In this document: piece by piece, positions 53,063 through 60,484 of the stretch
How positions within the stretch are numbered: position 1 is the stretch's first letter
Layout of the letters: the number at the start of each line of letters is the position of its first letter
From: a bacterium
GTDB taxonomy: Bacteria > Planctomycetota > UBA1135 > UBA2386
NCBI GenBank assembly: GCA_030432695.1
Contig: JAUILN010000009.1
Location: 124,001 to 188,000 of the forward strand
Length of the DNA: 64,000 nucleotides
Direction: 5' to 3'
Notes under the pieces: generated by a model
Seen by the model: only the letters and a program-made list of their open reading frames with translations
Databases searched by the model: none
What the model was told of the DNA's origin: nothing
Position numbers and translations under genes: made by a program

Positions 53063-53994
53063 TCCGGCGCGTCGGTCGCTTCGGCTGGTCCCGCCGTCTG
53101 ACCGCACTGGCGTTCCTGACGCTGATCGCGGTCGGTGGCCGGGTCGACCCGGGGTGGTTCACCGGCACGGCGGCCGCGACCGAGATCGGTGGCGTGCTGC
53201 GGCTGGTCGATCCGCTGGCGGCGCTCGAGTCGTCGTTGGCGAGTCGCAGCCTCGGCATCGACGTGCTGCTGGGCGCCGGCCTGCTGTTGGGCTTCGCGGT
53301 CCTGATGGGGCCGGTGTTCTGCGGCTGGATCTGTCCGATGGGTCTGCTCCTCGATCTGAACGAAGGGTTGCGGATCCGGGTGGCGCGCGTGCTGGGGCGC
53401 CGCGGCGTGCAGTTGCCGGCCTGGCACCTGCCGCGAAGTTCTGCGAGTCGACTGCGCTTCGTCGTGCTCGGCGGCCTGCTCGGCTTCGCGTTGGTCGGGC
53501 GCTGGCCGGTGTTCCAGATCGTGTCGCCGATCCAGGCCGTCGCGTCGTCGGCCGCCCATGGCGTGACCGCGATGCTGGCGCTGAGCGCGGTCGTGCTCGC
53601 GGTCGATTGGCTCGCGCCGCGGATCTGGTGCCGGGCCCTGTGCCCGCTCGGTGCGACCTATGCGCTGGCGGGGGCCTTCGCGCCGTTCCGCGTGCGCGTC
53701 GATCTCGCCGAGGCAGGGCGCACGCCCTGTCGTTCGTGTACCCGTCATTGCCCGATGGGCGTGCCGGTGATGGAGGAATACGCGCTGCAGGGACGGCCAT
53801 CGGTCGACGCCCTGGAGTGCACTCGTTGTGGCGCCTGCGTGGATGCCTGTCCGAGCAGCGTGCTGGGTTTCGGTGTCGTGGATCGCAGCTCCTCCGGGGG
53901 CAATGGACGACGGTCCGGGAAGACAGACGCTCCGCGTTCCGCGGTCGCCGAACCCGCGCGTGAACCCCGCAAGGTCTGTGAGGTCGGGTCATGA
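53059..53994 (+). CDS. napH: NapH-type membrane ferredoxin
   Basis: This 311-residue membrane protein has several helices (first LTALAFLTLIAVGG). The two characteristic cytoplasmic C-x-x-x-C-P motifs are CGWICPMG (from Cys88) and CRALCPLG. Two [4Fe-4S] binding sets near the C-terminus are CRSCTRHCPMG and CTRCGACVDACP. This is the NapH/RdxA/CcoG-type layout. NapH oxidises menaquinol with NapG. A basic C-terminal tail of about 50 residues follows the last cluster. Its ATG and stop overlap the neighbouring genes by four bases each, so napG, napH and the tetraheme gene are co-translated. Confidence 0.9.
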   Translation: MIRRVGRFGWSRRLTALAFLTLIAVGGRVDPGWFTGTAAATEIGGVLRLVDPLAALESSLASRSLGIDVLLGAGLLLGFAVLMGPVFCGWICPMGLLLDLNEGLRIRVARVLGRRGVQLPAWHLPRSSASRLRFVVLGGLLGFALVGRWPVFQIVSPIQAVASSAAHGVTAMLALSAVVLAVDWLAPRIWCRALCPLGATYALAGAFAPFRVRVDLAEAGRTPCRSCTRHCPMGVPVMEEYALQGRPSVDALECTRCGACVDACPSSVLGFGVVDRSSSGGNGRRSGKTDAPRSAVAEPAREPRKVCEVGS

Positions 53995-54734
53995 CCGCAG
54001 CGCGCCACGACGATTCGTCTCACGAAGGGAAGTCCATGCAATCCGCATCGTCCTCGAAGGTGGGAGCCGCGGCCTGGTTGGTCGGTCCGGCGTTCTTCGG
54101 ACTCGCCGCGTGGCTGTGGTTCGGTGGAGGCGGCGTGGAGATCCCCAGGCGTCCCGATGTGCCGGTGGACCTGCGGCGGCTGAGCACCGCGCCACGCCGC
54201 GTGACGATCGGCGATCCGCCGACGATCCGGATCAACAACTACGAGCGGCACTGCAACGACTGCCACCAGGTCTTCGAGATCAGCGAGGAGCAGCGCGCCA
54301 ACCGCATGCAGCACCAGCACGTGGAGCTGCAGCACGGGATCAACGTCCAGTGCCGGCATTGCCACGACGCCCGCGACATGAACGGGCTGCTCCTGCGCGA
54401 CGAGACCCACATCGCGTTCGCCGAGGTGGATCGGCTGTGCGCGCAGTGCCACCCCAAGGTCCACGAGGACTGGGTGCTCGGCATCCACGGGCGGATCAAC
54501 GGCCATTGGGATCCGGCGCAGGGTGAGGTTCGGAAGCTCGGCTGCATCGAGTGCCACGATCCGCACCGGCCGCGGACCCCGGCGATGGACCGGCTGGCGC
54601 CGCTGCCCGGGCCGCACACCCTGCGGATGGGCGAGCCGGCTGTGCACGGCGAGCTGCATCACCCCGAGGAGCGGGATCCGCTACGGCGCGCTGCCCAGGG
54701 CCTGGGGGCCTCGAAGGCGGAGGAACACCGATGA
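53991..54734 (+). CDS. Membrane-anchored tetraheme cytochrome c (NrfB/DsrJ-like position)
   Basis: This 247-residue protein has one N-terminal membrane segment (AAAWLVGPAFFGLAAWLWF, about residues 26-44). A periplasmic domain carries four CXXCH sites: CNDCH (88-92), CRHCH (121-125), CAQCH (150-154) and CIECH (185-189), with spaced His residues (HQHVELQH, HIAF, IHGRINGHW) as likely distal ligands. It is the periplasmic electron-transfer subunit preceding a ferredoxin and an NrfD-type subunit, as in Nrf, Dsr and Hme complexes. It is not NapC/NrfH type, since it lacks their layout. The last 50 residues carry no heme. It overlaps both neighbours by four bases. Confidence 0.85.
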   Translation: MTAARHDDSSHEGKSMQSASSSKVGAAAWLVGPAFFGLAAWLWFGGGGVEIPRRPDVPVDLRRLSTAPRRVTIGDPPTIRINNYERHCNDCHQVFEISEEQRANRMQHQHVELQHGINVQCRHCHDARDMNGLLLRDETHIAFAEVDRLCAQCHPKVHEDWVLGIHGRINGHWDPAQGEVRKLGCIECHDPHRPRTPAMDRLAPLPGPHTLRMGEPAVHGELHHPEERDPLRRAAQGLGASKAEEHR

Positions 54735-55645
54735 CCGAACGAACCGTCGACCGTCGCAACTTCCTGCGCGCCTCGTTGGGCGCGGCGGGTGGTATGGCCG
54801 CCTTCGCCGCCGCCGTGAGTCCGCTGAAGGACTTCGACACCAGCGACCTCACCTTGGAGGGCTTCCTGCAGAAGCACTACAAGGAGATGACTCCGGAGGA
54901 CAAGGAGCAGGCCCTCGAGCGGATCCGCAAGGAGGTCGAGGAGCGCTATGCGGTGCGGCCCGAGCTGCGCGATCTGCCGCCGATCGACGGCGTGGAGTTC
55001 GGCTACGCGCTGAACCTCGGTCGCTGCATCGGCTGCCGCCGCTGCGTGCACGCCTGCGTCGAGGAGAACAACCAGAGCCGCGATCCAGAGATCCAGTACA
55101 TCCGCGTGCTCGAGCTGCCCAGGGGCAGCATCGACGTGGAGCGCTCGGACCACCACTACGACGACCGCGAGGTCCCGAACCCCGACAGCTTCTACATGCC
55201 GGTGCAGTGCCACCAGTGCGCCAACCCGCCGTGCGTGAAGGTCTGCCCGGTGGAGGCCACCTGGCGCGAGGCCGACGGCGTGGTGGTCGTCGACTACGAC
55301 TGGTGCATCGGCTGCCGTTACTGCGCGGCGGCCTGCCCGTACTTCGCGCGCCGCTTCAACTACGCGGAGCCGGAGATCCCGAAGGAACGGCTCAACCCGA
55401 ACATGAACTACCTCTCCAACCGCCCGCGCAAGAAGGGCGTGATGGAGAAGTGCCACTTCTGCCTGCAGCGCACCCGGGCGGGACGCATGCCGGCGTGCCT
55501 CGAGGTGTGCCCGGTGGGCGCGCGGCAGTTCGGCAACCTGCTCGATCCCGAGAGCAACGTGTCGCAGATCCTGAAGACCAAGCAGATCTTCGTCCTCAAG
55601 CAGGAGGCCGGGACGCTGCCGCGGTTCTTCTACTACTTCGACTGA
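54731..55645 (+). CDS. Tat-exported four-cluster ferredoxin (NrfC/DsrO/PsrB-like)
   Basis: This 304-residue iron-sulfur subunit has a Tat signal (VDRRNFLRASLGAAGGMAAF, residues 6-25). The first cluster set is C99/102/105/109 (CIGCRRCVHAC), then CHQCANPPCVKVC, CIGCRYCAAAC and CHFCLQRTRAGRMPACLEVC, four [4Fe-4S] clusters in all. A charged helical insert (residues 40-80) precedes them. It belongs to the family that pairs with NrfD-type membrane proteins to pass quinol electrons outward. It lies 15 bp before such a gene and overlaps the tetraheme gene, so the three make one complex. A complex of this kind could feed the octaheme enzyme. Confidence 0.92.
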   Translation: MTERTVDRRNFLRASLGAAGGMAAFAAAVSPLKDFDTSDLTLEGFLQKHYKEMTPEDKEQALERIRKEVEERYAVRPELRDLPPIDGVEFGYALNLGRCIGCRRCVHACVEENNQSRDPEIQYIRVLELPRGSIDVERSDHHYDDREVPNPDSFYMPVQCHQCANPPCVKVCPVEATWREADGVVVVDYDWCIGCRYCAAACPYFARRFNYAEPEIPKERLNPNMNYLSNRPRKKGVMEKCHFCLQRTRAGRMPACLEVCPVGARQFGNLLDPESNVSQILKTKQIFVLKQEAGTLPRFFYYFD

Positions 55646-55660
55646 GCAAGGGCGGAACGG

Positions 55661-56938
55661 ATGAAGACCTACCTCGAGTTCCTGGCCCGCTGCTTCCGGC
55701 TCAGCTTCGTCGGCGACTGGCGTTACTACACCTGGATGTTCGCGCTGACGGCGATCGCGCTGCTCGGCCTGAATGCCTATTGCCGCCAGCTCGTCGACGG
55801 CCTCGCGACCACCGGGATGACCGACCAGGTCTCCTGGGGCATGTACATCGCCAACTTCACCTACCTCGTCGGCATGGCGGCGGCCGCGGTGATGCTGGTG
55901 ATCCCGGTCTACATCTACCGGCGCCACGAGCTGCACGACCTGGTGATCTTCGGCGAGCTGCTGGCCGTCGCGGTGATCTTCATGTGCCTGGCGTTCGTGA
56001 CGGTCGACCTCGGCCGGCCGGATCGGTTCATGCACCTGTTCCTGCGCCTCAACTTCCCGGTCTCGATGCTGAGCTGGGACGTGATCGTGCTGAACGTCTA
56101 CCTGCTGCTGAACCTGCACATCTGCGGCTACCTGATCTACTGCGCCTACCGACGGAAGAAGCCGGCGCGGGCCTTCTACATCCCGTTCGTCTTCATCGCG
56201 ATCGTGTGGGCGTTCAGCATCCACACCGTCACCGCGTTCCTCTACGTCGGCCTCGGCAGCCGGCCGTTCTGGAACTCGGCGATCATCGCGCCGCGGTTCC
56301 TGGCCTCGGCGTTCGCCGCCGGCCCGGCGTTCATCATCCTGACGCTGCAGGTGATCCGGCGCTTCACCGGCTACCGCATCACCGACGAGGCGCTGCGCAT
56401 CCTCAAGGGGATCGTGACCGTCGCGCTGACGATCAACATGTTCCTGCTCGGCTGCGAGCTGTTCGTCGAGTTCTACACCGGCTCGACGCACGCGGTGTCG
56501 ATGCACTACCTGTTCTTCGGTCTGCACGGCTACGACGCGTTGGTGCCGTGGATCTGGACCGCGGTGGCGCTCAACAGCGCCGCGCTGGTGGTGCTCTACA
56601 CGCCCGCGTCGCGGCGCATCTGGGTGATGGACCTCGCCTGCGTGGCGATGATCGTCGGCATCTGGATCGAGAAGGGCATGGGCCTGATCGTCCCGGCGTT
56701 CATCCCCTCACCGCTCGGCGAGGTGGTCGAATACCTGCCGACCTGGAACGAGACCCTGGTCTGCCTGGGCATCTGGGCGGCCGGCCTGCTGGTCTACACG
56801 ATCCTGGTGCGCGTCACCGTGCCGGTCCTGAAGGGGGACCTGGTCCACGAGGAGGCCGCCACCGGAACCGACCGCGTCGCGCGATCCGCCGACCGAACGC
56901 AATCCGCCCGGGTCGAGGGAGCGCCCGGTTCGGCCTGA
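55661..56938 (+). CDS. NrfD/PsrC-type integral membrane quinol-interacting subunit
   Basis: This 425-residue protein has about ten membrane helices, starting YYTWMFALTAIALLGLNAY. It includes YIANFTYLVGMAAAAVMLVIPVYIY, VIFMCLAFVTVDLGRPDRFMHLF, and WGIWIEKGMGLIVPAF-like late helices. The DLGRPDR segment and paired acidic residues are typical of NrfD-type subunits (DsrP, HmeB, ActC). These oxidise or reduce quinol with an attached ferredoxin. The final 50 residues are a polar tail. It sits between the ferredoxin and the octaheme gene (53 bp after). Together with the preceding two proteins it likely supplies electrons from menaquinol to the periplasm. Confidence 0.93.
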   Translation: MKTYLEFLARCFRLSFVGDWRYYTWMFALTAIALLGLNAYCRQLVDGLATTGMTDQVSWGMYIANFTYLVGMAAAAVMLVIPVYIYRRHELHDLVIFGELLAVAVIFMCLAFVTVDLGRPDRFMHLFLRLNFPVSMLSWDVIVLNVYLLLNLHICGYLIYCAYRRKKPARAFYIPFVFIAIVWAFSIHTVTAFLYVGLGSRPFWNSAIIAPRFLASAFAAGPAFIILTLQVIRRFTGYRITDEALRILKGIVTVALTINMFLLGCELFVEFYTGSTHAVSMHYLFFGLHGYDALVPWIWTAVALNSAALVVLYTPASRRIWVMDLACVAMIVGIWIEKGMGLIVPAFIPSPLGEVVEYLPTWNETLVCLGIWAAGLLVYTILVRVTVPVLKGDLVHEEAATGTDRVARSADRTQSARVEGAPGSA

Positions 56939-56991
56939 CTGCTTCCACGACTCCCGCACGCGTGCCCACGAAACCCGTCCCGAGACCGAAC

Positions 56992-58437
56992 ATGAAACCG
57001 AGAGCCATGCTGTTCGGCGCGTTCTGCGCGCTGATCGCGTCTCCCGCGCTGCTGGCCCAGGCCATCGTGCCGGCGGAGCTCAGCGCCAAGTCCAAGGAGT
57101 GCATCGACTGCCACAAGAAGACCGATGTGGTCATCTACCAGCAATGGGGTGACAGCAAGCACTACCGCGCCAACGTCGGCTGCTACGAGTGCCACGCCGC
57201 CGAGGCCTCCGACGTCGACGCGATGACCCACTACGGGCACACCATCGCGATCCTGGTGACCCCGAAGGATTGCTCGCGCTGCCACTCCAAGGAGACCGCG
57301 GAGTTCGCGGCGTCCCACCACTCGAAAGGTGGGCGCATCCTCGGCTCGCTCGACAACCGGCTGGCCGAGATCGTCGAAGGCAATGCGGCCTTCCACACCC
57401 CGGGCTTCGAGCACGGCAACTCGGCCGCGGCGGTCAACGGCTGCTGGCAGTGCCACGGCTCGGAGATCAAGGTGCTGGCCGGCGGCAAGCTGGATCCCGC
57501 GACCTATCCCAACAGCGGCATCGGCCGGATCAACCCGGACGGCTCCGAGGGCTCCTGCAATGCGTGCCACACGCGGCACGAGTTCTCCGCGGCCCAGGCC
57601 CGGCACCCGGACACCTGCGGCAAGTGCCACCTCGGTCCCGACCACCCGCAGAAGGAGATCTACGAGGAGTCGAAGCACGGCATCCTGTTCTTCTCCAACC
57701 AGCACAAGATGAACCTCGAGTCCGACAAGTGGATCGTCGGCGAGGACTACTGGGCCGCGCCGACCTGCGCGACCTGCCACATGTCGGCCACCAAGAACCA
57801 GGCGGTGACGCACGACATCGGCATGCGGATCTCCTGGAACAACCGGCCGGTGCTGTCGATCCGCCCCGAGCAGTCGGACGCCAAGATGGGGCTGCCCGGC
57901 GCGGACGTGCCGTGGCAGGTGCGGCGCAACAACATGCAGGACGTGTGCGCGCACTGTCACTCCAAGCAGTGGGTCGACAACTTCTACGTGCAGTACGACG
58001 GATTGGTCGAGCTGTACAACGAGAAGTACGGCAAGCCGGGCGCGGAGCTCTACGAGTTGGCCAAGCCGCTCCGCCACAACCCCGAGACCTTCGGCAACGA
58101 GATCGACTACGTGTGGTTCGAGCTGTGGCACCACGAAGGTCGCCGCGCTCGGCACGGCGCCGCGATGATGGCGCCGGACTACACGCACTGGCACGGTACC
58201 TACGAGCTGGCAAGGAACTGGTATGGCGAGTACGTCCCGTTGCTGGAGGAACTGATCCACGACGGCCGCGGTTCGGACGATCCGGAGCAGAAGGCGCACG
58301 CCGAGAAGCTCCACGCCAAGCTGGAGGAGGTTCTCAACAGCGACCACCACAAGTGGTTCCTGGGCAAGATGGACCCCGAGGAGAAGGCCCGCCGCGCCAA
58401 GGCCGCGGAGGAGTTCAAGAAGCGCTACTCGAAGTGA
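56992..58437 (+). CDS. Octaheme cytochrome c, hydroxylamine oxidoreductase (HAO) family
   Basis: This 481-residue exported protein has the signal MLFGAFCALIASPALLAQ. Eight CXXCH hemes are seen: CIDCH 37-41, CYECH 64-68, CSRCH 94-98, CWQCH 151-155, CNACH 189-193, CGKCH 209-213, CATCH 259-263 and CAHCH 319-323, with many intervening His. The C-terminal helical region has DYVWFELWHHEG and MMAPDYTHWHGTYEL, characteristic of HAO-family enzymes. In this family some members oxidise hydroxylamine or hydrazine (with a heme P460 cross-linked to Tyr), others reduce nitrite. Here the reductive neighbours (Nap, NrfD) suggest nitrite or hydroxylamine reduction to ammonium. A Lys/Glu-rich tail follows residue 430. 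There is no NrfA nearby. Confidence 0.9.
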   Translation: MKPRAMLFGAFCALIASPALLAQAIVPAELSAKSKECIDCHKKTDVVIYQQWGDSKHYRANVGCYECHAAEASDVDAMTHYGHTIAILVTPKDCSRCHSKETAEFAASHHSKGGRILGSLDNRLAEIVEGNAAFHTPGFEHGNSAAAVNGCWQCHGSEIKVLAGGKLDPATYPNSGIGRINPDGSEGSCNACHTRHEFSAAQARHPDTCGKCHLGPDHPQKEIYEESKHGILFFSNQHKMNLESDKWIVGEDYWAAPTCATCHMSATKNQAVTHDIGMRISWNNRPVLSIRPEQSDAKMGLPGADVPWQVRRNNMQDVCAHCHSKQWVDNFYVQYDGLVELYNEKYGKPGAELYELAKPLRHNPETFGNEIDYVWFELWHHEGRRARHGAAMMAPDYTHWHGTYELARNWYGEYVPLLEELIHDGRGSDDPEQKAHAEKLHAKLEEVLNSDHHKWFLGKMDPEEKARRAKAAEEFKKRYSK

Positions 58438-58459
58438 CCCCTGCGCGGGATCCGCACCC

Positions 58460-58990
58460 ATGACCGCACCCGACACCGTCGACGGCCTCGCCGCCGCTCT
58501 CGAACTCGAAGCAGAGGGCCGCACCGCGCTGCAGCAGCACGCGGCCGCGGTCGGCGCAGCCGCACGGCAGCGGCTCGGCGGCTTCGACGCCGCGCGCCTC
58601 GATGCGCTGTTGGCCGACGGCCAGGCGGTGCGCTTCCCGACCCGGCTCTGTTTCGACGAGGGCCCCCTGCAACCCGGCGAGTTCGCGGTGGCCCTGCCGG
58701 TCGGCGAGGCGGCCGCGGACGGCTTCGTGGTCTTCGTGCATCCCTACTTCCGCGACCGGGTCGACGCGCTGCCCTACCTGGTGCCCTACCACCTGGTCAG
58801 CGTGAACTACGGCGAGACGGCGACCCCGGAGGCTGCCGAGGCCTTCGGCGCGGCGCTGCTGGGCATCTCGGTCGAGGCCTACTACGCCGGGGTCTCGGCG
58901 TTCGCCGACGAGCTGGAGGTGATGGGGCGGCTCGGCATGCCTGGGACGGACGTCTGCGCGAGTTCCTGCGGCGGCTCCTGCGGTTGCTGA
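58460..58990 (+). CDS. Conserved-looking small protein with Cys-rich C-terminal tail, unassigned
   Basis: This 176-residue protein starts 22 bp after the octaheme gene on the same strand. It has no signal peptide or membrane segment. The middle reads RLCFDEGPLQPGEFAVALPVG and GFVVFVHPYFRDRVDALPYLVPYHLVSVNYG, a plausible alpha/beta fold. Residues 166-176 are CASSCGGSCGC, four Cys in eleven residues, suited to metal or cluster binding. I do not recognise the family. Its position as the last gene of the operon makes a maturation, metal-delivery or assembly role for the cytochromes possible, but this is inference. It is probably cytosolic. Confidence 0.7.
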   Translation: MTAPDTVDGLAAALELEAEGRTALQQHAAAVGAAARQRLGGFDAARLDALLADGQAVRFPTRLCFDEGPLQPGEFAVALPVGEAAADGFVVFVHPYFRDRVDALPYLVPYHLVSVNYGETATPEAAEAFGAALLGISVEAYYAGVSAFADELEVMGRLGMPGTDVCASSCGGSCGC

Positions 58991-59084
58991 TCGAGGGTGG
59001 GCGGGGCGAGGTCCGGGCCGGGGATTCTGCGAGTACTGTCACCCGATCGCGCAACCCGCGCCCCCGGATCCCGATCCCCGCACC

Positions 59085-60359
59085 ATGCAATCCCTCGGCC
59101 TCGTCGCTCTCCCACTCCTCGCCGTCGCACCGCTCGCCACCTGCGGCTCGTGCACGGTCTCCTCGTCGACCTGGAGCATCAACGGCATCCGCTCCGACAT
59201 GGAGGTCCACGAGGTGGTGCTGGAGGAGGCACTCACCCTGGAGGCTGGCGACACCGTCGACGTCGCCACGCCCTTCGGCGCGATCGAGGTGACGGTCGCC
59301 GATGACGACTTCGGAGTGGTCGCGACCGTGAAGGGCTATGGGGAGGACGCCGAGGAGGCCCGGCAGCGGGCCGAGGCGGTGCGGTTGGTGAGCGAGCGCA
59401 TCGGCTCGGCGCTGAGCTTACGCGCGGCCAATGAGAACGGCTCGGAGTTGGAGAAGGTCGGCATCGCATTCGTGGTCCGCGTGCCTGCCGGGGTGGCCGT
59501 GCACGCCGACAGTTCATCCGGAGGAGTCGCCTTGCGAGGCGCCCTCGGCGACGTCCACGCCGAGAGCGGCTTCGGTGCGCTTACGGTGGAGGGGGCGCGC
59601 GGTGCGCTGCGGCTCGACACCAGCAGCGGTGGGGTGCGGGTGGTCGACGTCGAAGGCGGCCGTGCAGATATCGAGTCGGGCTTCGGCGGCCTGGTGCTCC
59701 ATCGCTGCTCGTTCGAGGCCTGCATCGTGCAGACCCAGAGCGGCTCGGTGCGCCTCGACGACGTCCGTGCCGACACCGCCTCGATCGGCTCCGGCTTCGG
59801 CTCGCTCTCCCTCACACGGTGCGAATTCGCCGAGACCTGCACCGTCGACACCAGCTCCGGCCAGGTCGTCCTCCGCAACGTCACCGCTGCGGCGCTCGAG
59901 ATCGAGTCGGGCTTCGGCGCGGTCACCCTCACCGACTGCCGCGGCGATCTCGATGCCGACACGTCGAGTGGTGCGGTCCGGATCGATCGCCACGAAGGTC
60001 GCCGCCTGCGCCTGCACAGCGGCTTCGGCGGCCTGACCGCGAAGGGCGTGTTCCACGCGGTCGACCTCGACAGCAGCAGCGGCGCGCTGAGCGTGACCGC
60101 GCTGCCCGGCTCGAGCGTGGCCGAGGATTGGCACCTCGCCAGCGGCTTCGGTTCGGTGCAACTCACGCTGCCCGCGGAACTGGCTTGCGATGTCGCGATG
60201 CGCACCAGCTTCGGCAAGGTGTCGACCGATCTGCCGCTGAACCTGTCGAGAGGGACCGCCGATGGCGAGAGCAGCGACGCGGCGGGGGCCCTGAACGGCG
60301 GCGGGCACCGGGTGGTGCTGCGGTCGAGTTCCGGTTCGGTGCGGTTGACCGGCCGGTGA
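59085..60359 (+). CDS. DUF4097-like exported beta-repeat protein
   Basis: This 424-residue protein has a hydrophobic start (LGLVALPLLAVAPLATCGSC) that may be a signal or lipoprotein leader. From about residue 140 it is made of short alternating beta repeats. SSG motifs (DSSSGGVAL, DTSSGGVRV, DTSSGQVVL, DTSSGAVRI, DSSSGALSV) alternate with SGFG motifs (ESGFGALTV, ESGFGGLVL, GSGFGSLSL, ESGFGAVTL, HSGFGGLTA, ASGFGSVQL). This matches the stacked beta arrangement of DUF4097/adhesin-like proteins of unknown role. It follows the nap-hao operon by 94 bp but is probably a separate unit. Function is unknown; a cell-surface location is likely. Confidence 0.75.
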   Translation: MQSLGLVALPLLAVAPLATCGSCTVSSSTWSINGIRSDMEVHEVVLEEALTLEAGDTVDVATPFGAIEVTVADDDFGVVATVKGYGEDAEEARQRAEAVRLVSERIGSALSLRAANENGSELEKVGIAFVVRVPAGVAVHADSSSGGVALRGALGDVHAESGFGALTVEGARGALRLDTSSGGVRVVDVEGGRADIESGFGGLVLHRCSFEACIVQTQSGSVRLDDVRADTASIGSGFGSLSLTRCEFAETCTVDTSSGQVVLRNVTAAALEIESGFGAVTLTDCRGDLDADTSSGAVRIDRHEGRRLRLHSGFGGLTAKGVFHAVDLDSSSGALSVTALPGSSVAEDWHLASGFGSVQLTLPAELACDVAMRTSFGKVSTDLPLNLSRGTADGESSDAAGALNGGGHRVVLRSSSGSVRLTGR

Positions 60360-60484
60360 GGACGGGCGGGAGAGCGGTGACGGGGACCCGCGGCGGGACG
60401 ATTCTCTGCCGGGCGCGCAAATCCCTGGGCGTCGCGTGATCGCTGGGGGTGGCCGGGGCCAGGACCCGGCGAAGGAACCGACCC

